A program made the position numbers and the translations under genes. This document shows positions 1-5,715 of a stretch of 8,142 nt of DNA, in pieces; the first letter of the stretch is position 1, and the number at the start of each line of letters is the position of its first letter. The DNA lies in assembly GCA_030605245.1 (NCBI GenBank), contig JAUWIS010000029.1:1-8142 (forward strand). The letters are read 5' to 3'. The DNA is from Methanobacteriota archaeon. GTDB lineage: Archaea; Thermoplasmatota; JASEFT01; JAUWIS01. The notes below the pieces were generated by a model. It saw only the letters and a list, made by a program, of their open reading frames with translations, was not told where the DNA came from and did not search any database.

Positions 1-775
1 CTACCGGGGTATCTAATCCCGTTTGCGCCCCAGGGCTTCGTCCCTTACTGTCGGATCCGTTCTGGTCAGACGCCTTCGCCACTGATAGTCCTTTCAGGAT
101 TACAGGATTTTACTCCTACCCCGAAAGTACTTCTGACTCCTCCCGGTCCCAAGTCTGACAGTCTCCCCAGAATTCGAACTGTTAGGCAGTTCGATTTACC
201 CAGGAATTTACCAGACCAGCTACGGACGTTTTAGACCCAATAATAACGATCACCACTTGGGCTGCAGGTATTACCGCGGCGGCTTATGCACATTAGCTTC
301 ACCCTTAATATCGGTGAAGCCGATGTTGGCACCCGTCTTACCCAGCCCTTACTTCCCCTGTTTTTTAGACAGAAGAACAGCCTATGCAAAACATAGGCAC
401 TTAGGATTCCCTCGTCGTGCTTGCGCACATTGCGAAGTTTTCGCGCCTGCTGCGCCCCGTGGGGCCTGGACTCATGTCTCAGAGTCCATCTCCGGGCAAC
501 CACTTTCATGGCCCGTACCCATCATAGGTTAACAAGTGCATTACACTTGCTACAGCCTAATAGGTTGCAGACTCATCCTTGGGCGTTGCCTTTTAACATA
601 AAAGCATTCCAGCATTCTACGCCTATGGGGTTTTATCCTCAGTTTCCCAAGATTATCCCCCACCCAAGGGTAGATTGTCCACATGTTACTGAGCGGTGCG
701 CCAAGATTGCTCTTTGACTCGCATGGCTTAATCGTATCCTAATAGCAGTGACCTCTGGCAGGATCAACCAGAGTT
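1..775 (-). rRNA. rrs: 16S ribosomal RNA, 5' part (continues beyond window start)
   Basis: The reverse complement begins with the archaeal small-subunit start (CTCTGGTTGATCCTGCC near 773) and runs through GGGGCGCAGCAG (archaeal 344 region), the 530-loop sequence GCCGCCGCGGTAATACC, and ends at the window edge with GGATTAGATACCCCGGTAG (E. coli about 787-805). It is therefore about the first half of the molecule, covering the 5' domain and part of the central domain. The gene is continuous in conservation except for a 43-base insertion in helix 18 (284-326), annotated separately as a probable BHB intron. The exact 5' end is uncertain by a few bases. The gene is divergent from the DUF373 gene. 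Open reading frames within it are not genes. Confidence 0.97.
284..326 (-). other. Probable 43-nt BHB intron in 16S rRNA, 530 loop (after E. coli position A520)
   Basis: The rRNA reads ...GGGTGCCA, then 43 extra bases, then GCCGCCGCGGTAA. Removing them restores the universal GTGCCAGCCGCCGCGGTAA. The insert folds on itself: ACAT pairs with ATGT and GCTTCACC pairs with GGTGAAGC. The junctions fit a BHB motif: a central 4-bp helix GTGC/GCAT (one G-U pair), bulges CA^A and AA^G, and an outer exon helix CGG/CCG. Placement can slide by one base because of a repeated A. Archaeal rRNA introns of this type are removed by the tRNA splicing endonuclease. It is too short to encode a homing endonuclease. 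The alternative is an unspliced rRNA expansion, which is less likely because this loop is among the most conserved parts of the ribosome. Confidence 0.85.
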
Positions 776-1004
776 AGTATAATTTCTATTGGCAGGTATT
801 TTTCACTTATTAAACATCAGATCCAAGAGCCCTGATACTTATCAGCATTCTTAAATCCTCATTTTAGTTTGCACCCTTTATAGTCTTTTGTATATATATT
901 GTTTTCGTCTTTCTTAGTTAATACTTTGTATCTCATAATATTTATACTCTTCGTTAATTTCTCCCCAGAAGTTTAATATATTAATTATGTAATACAATAA
1001 ATGA
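776..1004. promoter_or_regulatory. Divergent promoter region for 16S rRNA (minus) and DUF373 gene (plus)
   Basis: No gene is seen here. On the minus strand, AATATATATAC (complement of 891-900) preceded by purine-rich CGAAAAC is a candidate TATA/BRE; TATAAAGG (complement of 875-882) is a second candidate. Either would give a pre-16S leader of roughly 80-100 bases. The leader contains a small perfect inverted repeat, CTGATA/TATCAG, at 832-845, which could alternatively pair with ATCAG at 816-820. On the plus strand, TTTAATATATTA at 972-983 lies about 28 bases before the ATG at 1005, as expected for a leaderless archaeal mRNA. Confidence 0.6.
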
Positions 1005-2087
1005 ATGAAGACACTTATATTGTGTGTTGACAGAGACAATGATTTTGGAAAAAAGGCTAATGTAAAAAGTCCGGTGATCGGAAGGGAAGATAATATAAAT
1101 GCTGCATTATCACTCGGATTAAAGGATTCTGAAGATGTTGACACAAACGCATTGCTTAGTGCTATTAACCTGTATGATCAGTTTGTGACTGAGGGAAAGG
1201 ATACAGAGATTGCAACAATTTGTGGTAGTCCGAATGTAGGTGTTGAGTCTGACAGGATACTTGTCAGTCAACTTGAGGAAGTGCTGGGACAGGTAAACTG
1301 TGACTCTGCGATACTTGTAAGTGATGGTGCTGAGGATGAATATATTCTGCCATTGGTGATGTCAAGGATAAGGATTGATTCTATTAAAAGGGTAATTATG
1401 AAACAGGCTCAGAACATAGAGAGCACATATTACATTATTGCAAAAGCATTAAGGGATGAAAAAATACAGAGAAAGTTTGTGATTCCTGTCGCGCTTTTTC
1501 TGTTGATAATCTGTTCCGCTGCAATTGTCGGCTATGCAAACATAGGCTGGGCTATTGTTGGTTTTGTTGTTGGTATATATCTCCTTATATCTGCATTTAA
1601 CTTAGAAAGCACTTTTTTGGAAATTGCAAAAGACTTCAAGACAGGGTTGATGACAGGAAGAATTTCTTTGTTTATATCCATGCTTGCAGTATTGGTTGTG
1701 ATAATAGGTCTGATTATATCCTATAATCAGATGGCTGAGAGAACATTTTCTGCATCATGTGCCGCATCATTTGTTGGAACAGTAATCTGGTGGCTAATTG
1801 CTGGTGTGCTTATTGGTATGGCAGGAAAAGCATTGGATGAATATATAAAAGAAAAAAAAATAATGTGGTCATACTGGATTGTACCTTTTTCCCTGATAAT
1901 ACTTGGTTTGCTTGTTCTTGCTGCTGTGGATGTTATAAACAATGTTGACAAAGGTGTCAGAGCATTGATTACACTCTCTTTGATTGTGAAAATAGTCGTT
2001 GCTGCTTTTATAGGATTCATCGGTTTCACAACCTACAGGTATATAAAGGAGCATTTTGTTGTTGAGGAATCAGAATGGCGTAGATGA
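1005..2087 (+). CDS. DUF373 family membrane protein
   Basis: A protein of 360 residues. The N-terminal soluble part (about 1-150) starts MKTLILCVDRDNDFG and includes SPVIGREDN and a SDGAEDE stretch near 106-112, the pattern of the archaeal DUF373 family. The C-terminal half has about six hydrophobic membrane segments (roughly 157-176, 179-197, 219-241, 252-272, 289-310 and 320-343). No biochemical function is established for the family as far as I know. The start at 1005 is chosen because it gives the conserved N-terminus and lies about 28 bases after a TATA box; an overlapping ATG at 1001 is in another frame. The gene ends 4 bases before the next ATG, so the two are probably cotranscribed. 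Confidence 0.88.
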   Translation: MKTLILCVDRDNDFGKKANVKSPVIGREDNINAALSLGLKDSEDVDTNALLSAINLYDQFVTEGKDTEIATICGSPNVGVESDRILVSQLEEVLGQVNCDSAILVSDGAEDEYILPLVMSRIRIDSIKRVIMKQAQNIESTYYIIAKALRDEKIQRKFVIPVALFLLIICSAAIVGYANIGWAIVGFVVGIYLLISAFNLESTFLEIAKDFKTGLMTGRISLFISMLAVLVVIIGLIISYNQMAERTFSASCAASFVGTVIWWLIAGVLIGMAGKALDEYIKEKKIMWSYWIVPFSLIILGLLVLAAVDVINNVDKGVRALITLSLIVKIVVAAFIGFIGFTTYRYIKEHFVVEESEWRR

Positions 2088-2091
2088 GACT

Positions 2092-2742
2092 ATGGAATAC
2101 AATGAATGGAAAATATATTATTCTCAAATTTTGTTAGATTTTGGTTACAGTAGAAATAAGGATAAGTCTTCAGCAAAACTTCTTTCAGTCATGCTTAAGA
2201 AAAAAAAACTTGTTAAAATTAGTGAACTAAGAAAGATGATTTCTAATAAAAATGTTTGTGTATTTGGAGCGGGTGATTCTTCGCAAAGTAATATTAAAAA
2301 AACAAAAGATACTGTTTTTATTTCTGCAGGTAGCGCTACTTCCCAGCTTATGGAGAAGGATATCATTCCGGACATTGTTGTTACTGATTTAGATGGAATA
2401 GTAGAGGACCAGATAACAGCAAACAGAGAAGGCGCAATCGTTGTTGTTCATGCCCATGGTGATAACATGCAATCCATAAAAAAATATGTTCCAATGTTTG
2501 ATGAGAAGATTATCGGCACAACCTCTTCAAAACCTTTTGGTAACATTTATAATTTTGGTGGCTTCACGGATGGTGACAGGGCTGTTTTTCTTGCAGACTA
2601 TTTTGGTGCAAAAAAAATTTTTCTAACAGGATTCAACTTTGAATCAGTTAAGAATTATTCAATTTCAAGGGAAATAAAAATGAAAAAATTAGGATGGGCA
2701 AAAAAATTAATAGAAAAAATTGACAGGGTTTATTTTGTTTGA
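2092..2742 (+). CDS. mptE: 6-hydroxymethyl-7,8-dihydropterin diphosphokinase, MptE-like (DUF115)
   Basis: A protein of 216 residues from the ATG at 2092; a longer reading from TTG at 2056 would overlap the upstream gene and is less likely. Recognisable blocks are FGAGDS (58-63), ISAGSAT (77-83), PDIVVTDLDG (93-102), HAHGDN (120-125), GGFTDGDR (156-163) and AKKIFLTGFNF (173-183). They match the archaeal MptE/DUF115 family, which transfers diphosphate from ATP to 6-hydroxymethyl-7,8-dihydropterin on the way to folate-type or methanopterin-type cofactors. The acidic TDLDG and HGDN motifs are the likely metal/ATP site. Length is near the family norm. It sits directly behind the DUF373 gene. MptE-like members exist whose exact substrate is unproved, so the specific reaction is inferred from family membership. 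A T-rich tract follows the stop. Confidence 0.85.
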   Translation: MEYNEWKIYYSQILLDFGYSRNKDKSSAKLLSVMLKKKKLVKISELRKMISNKNVCVFGAGDSSQSNIKKTKDTVFISAGSATSQLMEKDIIPDIVVTDLDGIVEDQITANREGAIVVVHAHGDNMQSIKKYVPMFDEKIIGTTSSKPFGNIYNFGGFTDGDRAVFLADYFGAKKIFLTGFNFESVKNYSISREIKMKKLGWAKKLIEKIDRVYFV

Positions 2743-2818
2743 AATTTCATTTTCTACTTTTCATCACGATTGCATTATAACTGCCGTTCCAATAATTAAC
2801 TTCATTTTATCCTTTTCT

Positions 2819-2971
2819 TTATTTTTTAAGTTTCTTTTTCAGTTTTGCGTTTTCAACCTCAAGTTTAATTACCCGCTCATTTAACTGCGCGCAGACATCC
2901 CTTAGTTTCTGGATTTGAATATCCTTTCTTTTCATTACTTTCATTGCATCTGTTCTCACATTAATCACCAT
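2819..2971 (-). CDS. Small coiled-coil protein (50 aa), unknown function
   Basis: An intact 50-residue reading frame starting MVINVRTDAMKVMKRK and ending KLKKKLKK. Heptad-like spacing (IQIQKLRDVCAQLNERVIKL) gives a clear coiled-coil or leucine-zipper-like helix, with a basic C-terminus. Support for expression comes from GGTTATAAAAC (complement of 2990-2999), a good TATA box about 23 bases ahead of the ATG, as at the other leaderless genes here. An in-frame stop lies five codons upstream. A GTG four codons in, preceded by GGTGAT, is an alternative start. I do not recognise a family. It could be a subunit that dimerises with another coiled coil. The convergent gene to its left is the MptE-like gene. 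Confidence 0.55.
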   Translation of the reverse strand: MVINVRTDAMKVMKRKDIQIQKLRDVCAQLNERVIKLEVENAKLKKKLKK

Positions 2972-2983
2972 TCCTGAATAACC

Positions 2984-3001
2984 TTATTGTTTTATAACCT
3001 T
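2984..3001 (-). promoter_or_regulatory. Promoter of the small coiled-coil gene
   Basis: TTATAAAA (complement of 2990-2997) centred about 23 bases before the ATG at 2971 suggests a leaderless transcript. It is short and judged by eye only. Confidence 0.45.
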
Positions 3002-3018
3002 TGCATCTCCTCATTTTG

Positions 3019-3180
3019 TTACGGAAAAAGCCTTCGACTTTTTCCTAACATATTACGGAATTTCTTACGGAAAAACCGAAGATTTTTCCTAAGATTTTAG
3101 GAAAATGCTAGACGCATTTTCCGTAAAATGCAAAGCAAATTCCTAAGATCATTCGGAGAAGAATAGGAGTGAAGCCCCTA
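3019..3180. repeat. Nested hairpin repeats next to tRNA-Val
   Basis: A chain of short palindromes with constant edges and variable stems. 3019-3048 is TTACGGAAAAAG paired with CTTTTTCCTAA. An outer hairpin, GGAATTT (3057-3063) with AAATTCC (3137-3143), encloses two complete hairpins: 3065-3094 (edges TTACGG and CCTAAGA) and 3097-3126 (edges TTAGG and CCGTAA, the opposite orientation). A weaker hairpin, TAGGAGTGAAGCCCCTA, follows at about 3164-3180. The same edges recur at 6150-6290. No coding potential is seen. The nesting suggests repeated insertion of one small element into another. Confidence 0.75.
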
Positions 3181-3194
3181 TGAATTAAACAGAG

Positions 3195-3309
3195 TGGGCT
3201 CAAGGAGACTCGAACTCCTGACCTCCGCCATTCTGATCACTGCCTGCCTCTAAATCTGCAGTACAACAGTGGATGTCAAGGCGACGTCATACCGCTAGAC
3301 CATGAGCCC
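3195..3309 (-). tRNA. tRNA-Val(GAC) with a 43-nt intron at 37/38
   Basis: On the minus strand the acceptor GGGCTCA pairs with TGAGCCC, followed by A73. The D-arm is GTCT/TGAC, the anticodon stem TCGCC/GGCGG (closing T-G pair), the T-stem AGGAG/CTCCT and the T-loop TTCGAGT. The spliced anticodon loop is TTGACAT, giving anticodon GAC, which reads GUC/GUU valine codons. A73 with A35-C36 fits valine identity. The mature form is 72 bases, and CCA is not encoded. It lies just behind the 502-residue gene on the same strand. A TATA-like TTAAATTT (complement of 3332-3339) overlaps that gene's stop codon. Confidence 0.93.
3231..3273 (-). other. BHB intron of tRNA-Val (43 nt)
   Basis: The splice signal is canonical: anticodon-stem helix TCGCC/GGCGG, central 4-bp helix TTGA/TCAG, and 3-base bulges CA^T and AA^T. 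The intron ends pair through CACTG/CAGTG, and an inner CTGC/GCAG can form. It shares no sequence with the ACAGCC intron family of the Ala, Arg and Trp genes. Confidence 0.88.
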
Positions 3310-3329
3310 ACATATTATTAATGCTCTAT

Positions 3330-3348
3330 CCAAATTTAATTCTTTCGA
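3330..3348 (-). promoter_or_regulatory. Possible promoter of tRNA-Val
   Basis: CGAAAG followed by AATTAAATTT (minus strand) resembles a BRE/TATA pair, with the TATA centre about 25 bases before tRNA position 1. It overlaps the end of the upstream coding region, so it is tentative. Confidence 0.35.
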
Positions 3349-4844
3349 ATGGTCTCTGTAGATCCTGTAGCTTTCAATAATGATTGTAATGCCTCATGAT
3401 ATTTTCCTGGATTTGCTTCAATCAATTTCTTGGTATATTCCTTTAGGAACTGGGCAAAATCTTTTTCTACCTGTGAGTACTGCCATTCCTTTCCTTTTGC
3501 CTGTTCAAATGTGAGTAAAAAAGCATATGCTACAGATTTAATTTTAGTGTTATCTGTTTTTAATTTTTCAATTTCCTTTACAGATGCTTCCTTACCCATC
3601 ATTTTATAGGTTCTTCCAATCTTATCTACAAACCCTGCTACTGGTGTTAACTTGAAATATTTTGGGAGTGATGCAACTACCCCTTTTTGTTTGTACTTTA
3701 TCATTACCTCTTTCAATATCTGTGAGGGCTGTTTCTTTTCATTATACATTTCCTCAGATATCTCCCTGTCATTTGTTAAGGCAAACAACACATCCCTGCC
3801 AAATTCATCCCAGTACATAGACAAAATTTTGTTTGATGTTGTATCTCCTACTATCAAAGGATTTTTTATTTTTTTCAAAATTATTTCAAAAGATATCCTC
3901 TCAGCTTCTGTTGGATTGAAAGAACTGATAAAGGCATTAGCATCAGAACCGTAGCATATATCATCTCTAATGAAAAGTTTTTGTTCAATTTTTCTTATCT
4001 CTTCCTTTATTTTCTCAGAAGATTCTGTAATAAACTCTTTATCTGTTATACTGCCATTAAGGTATTTCTCAAGTACCTCCCTTGGTGTAACAACATTAAT
4101 TTTGCATTCATTGCATTTTATCATACATTTAGGATGAAAAATAATTTCTACATTAAATTCTTTTTTTATTTTCGGAGATAACATATGCTGAGCGAATGTA
4201 TAAAATGTGTTATTAGCTGAGGCGCAGGATTTGCACATGACAATTGTTATGTTATGAAACCTGATTTTTAATTTAAAATTAGATTCGTGCCCGCAGGAAT
4301 AAATATTATCTCTGCATTTTAGATTCATTTTCAAAACTGGAATTATGTCATTAATAAATTCTTCCGGAGGTTTAGACTCTTTACCTGTGCAGACAAAACA
4401 GTTTTTAGTTGAATATATGTGCAGTTTTTTCTTTTTGGCGATATCCGCAATGCTTAATAATCTTAACACAGGATTATCGTAATACTGAACCCCGATCAGT
4501 TTTTCCTTCTTTGTTTTCCCACGTACAACATATGCAACATTATTGTGTGGCAGGTGCGCTACCGCCAGATACGGAGCTTTTCCTGTATTAGCGATAATTA
4601 AGGATGTAGCATACGCCCGGATTAGCTGGTCACCATGACGTGTAAAATATGAGAGTTTTTCATCATTAAGATTTTGTAATTTCATCATCTGTTTCTTTAT
4701 TTTATCAAAACAGCATTTCCTGCATCTCCCCCCACATGCTGGCAGAATCATTGTCGGTTTCTTTTTCAGCGCCTTTGCCTTTAACACCAGATTTTTTTCC
4801 TGGGCTTTAGATGAGGTTTTGATACCTGTTCTGATTTTTCTCAC
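3336..4844 (-). CDS. Cysteine-rich, probably zinc-binding protein of unknown function (502 aa)
   Basis: I do not recognise the family. The visible pattern is a basic N-terminus followed by paired cysteines resembling metal sites: CGGRCRKCC (37-45), CFVC (149-152), C177 with CGH (184-186), CKSC (204-207), and HPKCMIKCNEC (237-247). This suggests two or three zinc ribbons or fingers in the first half. The second half is mixed helical and cysteine-free. No signal peptide or membrane segment is seen. The start is GTG at 4844, about 25 bases after the TATA element at 4864-4874, which fits a leaderless mRNA; the next in-frame ATG would lose the first 31 residues. A nucleic-acid-binding or zinc-dependent role is inference only. 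tRNA-Val follows 26 bases downstream on the same strand. Confidence 0.85.
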   Translation of the reverse strand: MRKIRTGIKTSSKAQEKNLVLKAKALKKKPTMILPACGGRCRKCCFDKIKKQMMKLQNLNDEKLSYFTRHGDQLIRAYATSLIIANTGKAPYLAVAHLPHNNVAYVVRGKTKKEKLIGVQYYDNPVLRLLSIADIAKKKKLHIYSTKNCFVCTGKESKPPEEFINDIIPVLKMNLKCRDNIYSCGHESNFKLKIRFHNITIVMCKSCASANNTFYTFAQHMLSPKIKKEFNVEIIFHPKCMIKCNECKINVVTPREVLEKYLNGSITDKEFITESSEKIKEEIRKIEQKLFIRDDICYGSDANAFISSFNPTEAERISFEIILKKIKNPLIVGDTTSNKILSMYWDEFGRDVLFALTNDREISEEMYNEKKQPSQILKEVMIKYKQKGVVASLPKYFKLTPVAGFVDKIGRTYKMMGKEASVKEIEKLKTDNTKIKSVAYAFLLTFEQAKGKEWQYSQVEKDFAQFLKEYTKKLIEANPGKYHEALQSLLKATGSTETIRKN

Positions 4845-4861
4845 AATTATATAATAGTGTC

Positions 4862-4877
4862 ACTAAATATAAATACT
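4862..4877. promoter_or_regulatory. Shared divergent TATA element
   Basis: TAAATATAAATA can be read as a TATA box on both strands. Its centre is about 25 bases from the GTG at 4844 (minus) and about 29 bases from the ATG at 4898 (plus), the spacing for leaderless transcripts both ways. This supports 4898 rather than 4883 as the plus-strand start. Confidence 0.45.
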
Positions 4878-4897
4878 CTCCCATGTATACTGTAGCT

Positions 4898-5179
4898 ATG
4901 GTAGAGGTTGAAGATATAAAAATGAAAAAACCGTTCAGGGATAACACTTCCATTATTATAGAAGGAAAAATGGTGGAGGGCAGACCTGGTTTATCCGCAC
5001 AACTCTTTATACCACCAGACAGATATGAGTATCTGGGGATGGTACCCCTGTTGGGTAAAACCCTTACAGAGAAACAGTTAGCAGATTTTTTGAGTGAAGT
5101 GGAAAAAGCAGCGGAGAGCGCCTTGGAAAAAAATAAACTTGAACTGTTTCTGACAAAAAAAGATTTTAAAAGAAGTTAA
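4898..5179 (+). CDS. Small hypothetical protein (93 aa)
   Basis: A protein of 93 residues starting MVEVEDIKMKKPF. It appears soluble: a beta-rich first half (IIIEGKMVEG, AQLFIPPDRYEYLGMVPLLG) followed by an amphipathic helix (TEKQLADFLSEVEKAAESALEKN) and a lysine-rich tail. An ATG five codons upstream (4883) is only about 12 bases from the TATA box and is disfavoured. I do not recognise a family, and no catalytic motif is visible. It diverges from the cysteine-rich gene and probably shares its promoter region, which hints at joint control but not at function. Confidence 0.65.
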   Translation: MVEVEDIKMKKPFRDNTSIIIEGKMVEGRPGLSAQLFIPPDRYEYLGMVPLLGKTLTEKQLADFLSEVEKAAESALEKNKLELFLTKKDFKRS

Positions 5180-5260
5180 AGTAAAAAACATTAATGCGAT
5201 TTTTCACTGCTTTAGGAACACAAAGTATTTCTGAGCGTTTGAAACTCTGTTTTCAACTTG

Positions 5261-5303
5261 AGTTAAGAATATTTTGTTAGTATAATTTATTATGTTCTTA
5301 ACT
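5261..5303. terminator. Inverted repeat behind tRNA-Trp, possible terminator or processing stem
   Basis: AGTTAAGAA (5261-5269) pairs perfectly with TTCTTAACT (5295-5303) around a 25-base A/T-rich loop. It begins 6 bases beyond the tRNA-Trp 3' end and lies between it and the convergent small gene. The rest of 5180-5308 shows nothing else I can name. Confidence 0.4.
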
Positions 5304-5322
5304 ATAGATGGGAGCACTGGGA

Positions 5323-5470
5323 TTTCCAAAAGTCTTTTTCTTTCTCTAAAGAGAAAGAAAAACATTTGGGAAAAAGAAAGAGAACTGAGGGATTGCTTTG
5401 CAATCCCTCCTCTTTTCTCTTTTCCGCCAGACGCTTTTCTCTTTTCTGAAAGAAAAGAGAAAAGGGCTGT
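5323..5470 (-). other. T-loop BHB intron of tRNA-Trp (148 nt, between 59 and 60)
   Basis: The T-stem CTGGG/CCCAG serves as the outer helix, TTCA/TGGA is the central 4-bp helix, and the 3-base bulges are AA^A and AA^T, a textbook BHB. The intron starts ACAGCC, then has hairpin 1 (5434-5464, 14-bp stem), a 24-base linker containing the complement of CCGCCAG, hairpin 2 (5387-5409, 10-bp stem) and a third, 13-bp hairpin (5335-5362). All but the third hairpin is homologous to the tRNA-Ala intron. Confidence 0.9.
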
Positions 5471-5491
5471 TTTGAACCCAGATCAACGGGT

Positions 5492-5663
5492 ATCCTCGAA
5501 TAGGTCATTGTTCCAGTTAATCATCAACTGTTTTCAGTATACCTGTTGTTAATCATACCTATTCTTACTTTTTGGTTTTCACTGAGACTTCACGACCAAT
5601 TTGATCCATATACATTTATGGTTGGAATCAACATGGTGTCTCCGGTGGAGTCTCATCCAATAA
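5492..5663 (-). other. Anticodon-loop intron of tRNA-Trp (172 nt, 37/38)
   Basis: Splicing joins CTCCAG to A-CCCGT. The BHB is slightly relaxed: central helix CTCC/GAGG with one C-A mismatch at C34, bulges AG^T and AT^A. The 3' part encodes the C/D sRNA (5498-5564). The 5' part (about 5565-5663) has its own structure: TGAGACT pairs with AGTCTCA, enclosing TTGAT/ATCAA and CCATA/TATGG helices and a small CTCC/GGAG hairpin. Confidence 0.85.
5498..5564 (-). ncRNA. Intronic C/D box sRNA guiding 2'-O-methylation of tRNA-Trp C34 and C39
   Basis: On the minus strand: terminal stem GAATAGG/CCTATTC, box C ATGATTA, 12-base guide ACAACAGGTATA, box D' CTGA, a 6-base spacer, box C' TTGATGA, 12-base guide TTAACTGGAACA and box D ATGA. 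Both guides are 12 bases, the archaeal norm. The first pairs with ATACCCGTTG (one C-A mismatch) across the 3' splice site, and the fifth base before D' faces C39. The second pairs around TCCAGTTA across the 5' splice site, and the fifth base before D faces C34. This is the arrangement known for euryarchaeal tRNA-Trp introns, where C34 and U39 are modified. Partners would be L7Ae, Nop5 and fibrillarin. The D box departs from CUGA. Confidence 0.85.
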
Positions 5664-5715
5664 CTGGAGCCCGTGAGGATGCCGTGTTACCCCATGCTCC
5701 CATCATCTTACATTT

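Larger units (their letters stand above)
5309..5701 (-). tRNA. tRNA-Trp(CCA) with two introns (anticodon loop and T-loop)
   Basis: The ends GGGAGCA (5695-5701) and TGCTCCC (5310-5316) form the acceptor stem, with A73 at 5309. Removing two introns (5492-5663 and 5323-5470) leaves a 73-base tRNA: D-arm GGGT...TCCT, anticodon stem ACGGG/CCCGT, loop CTCCAGA with anticodon CCA, variable loop TGAT, T-stem CTGGG/CCCAG and T-loop TTCAAAT. The gene is 393 bases, more than five times the mature length. The first intron is in the position usual for archaeal tRNA-Trp and carries a C/D guide RNA. The second, between 59 and 60, is at a rare site. Without recognising the T-loop intron the 3' half is invisible, so standard tRNA finders may miss this gene. 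Confidence 0.93.

Noticed and set aside
231..717. Open frames of 91-98 codons on both strands
   Set aside because: They lie entirely within 16S rRNA, which explains their conservation and lack of stops.
2056..2091. Upstream TTG start extending the MptE-like protein
   Set aside because: It would overlap the DUF373 gene by 32 bases and add residues without family resemblance; the ATG at 2092 sits 4 bases after the upstream stop.
2743..2818. A C/D sRNA suggested by GTGATGA on the minus strand
   Set aside because: No proper D box or second box pair at the usual 12-base spacing and no closing stem; chance match in A/T-rich DNA.
3019..3150. CRISPR array
   Set aside because: The units are palindromes of varying sequence with constant edges and no regular unique spacers; there is no direct repeat of fixed length and no cas gene.
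5307..5703. Terminal inverted repeats GATGGGAGCA/TGCTCCCATC suggesting a miniature transposon, SRP RNA or RNase P RNA
   Set aside because: The repeats are the acceptor stem of tRNA-Trp; removing two BHB introns gives a full 73-base tRNA, and no SRP or RNase P core motifs are present.
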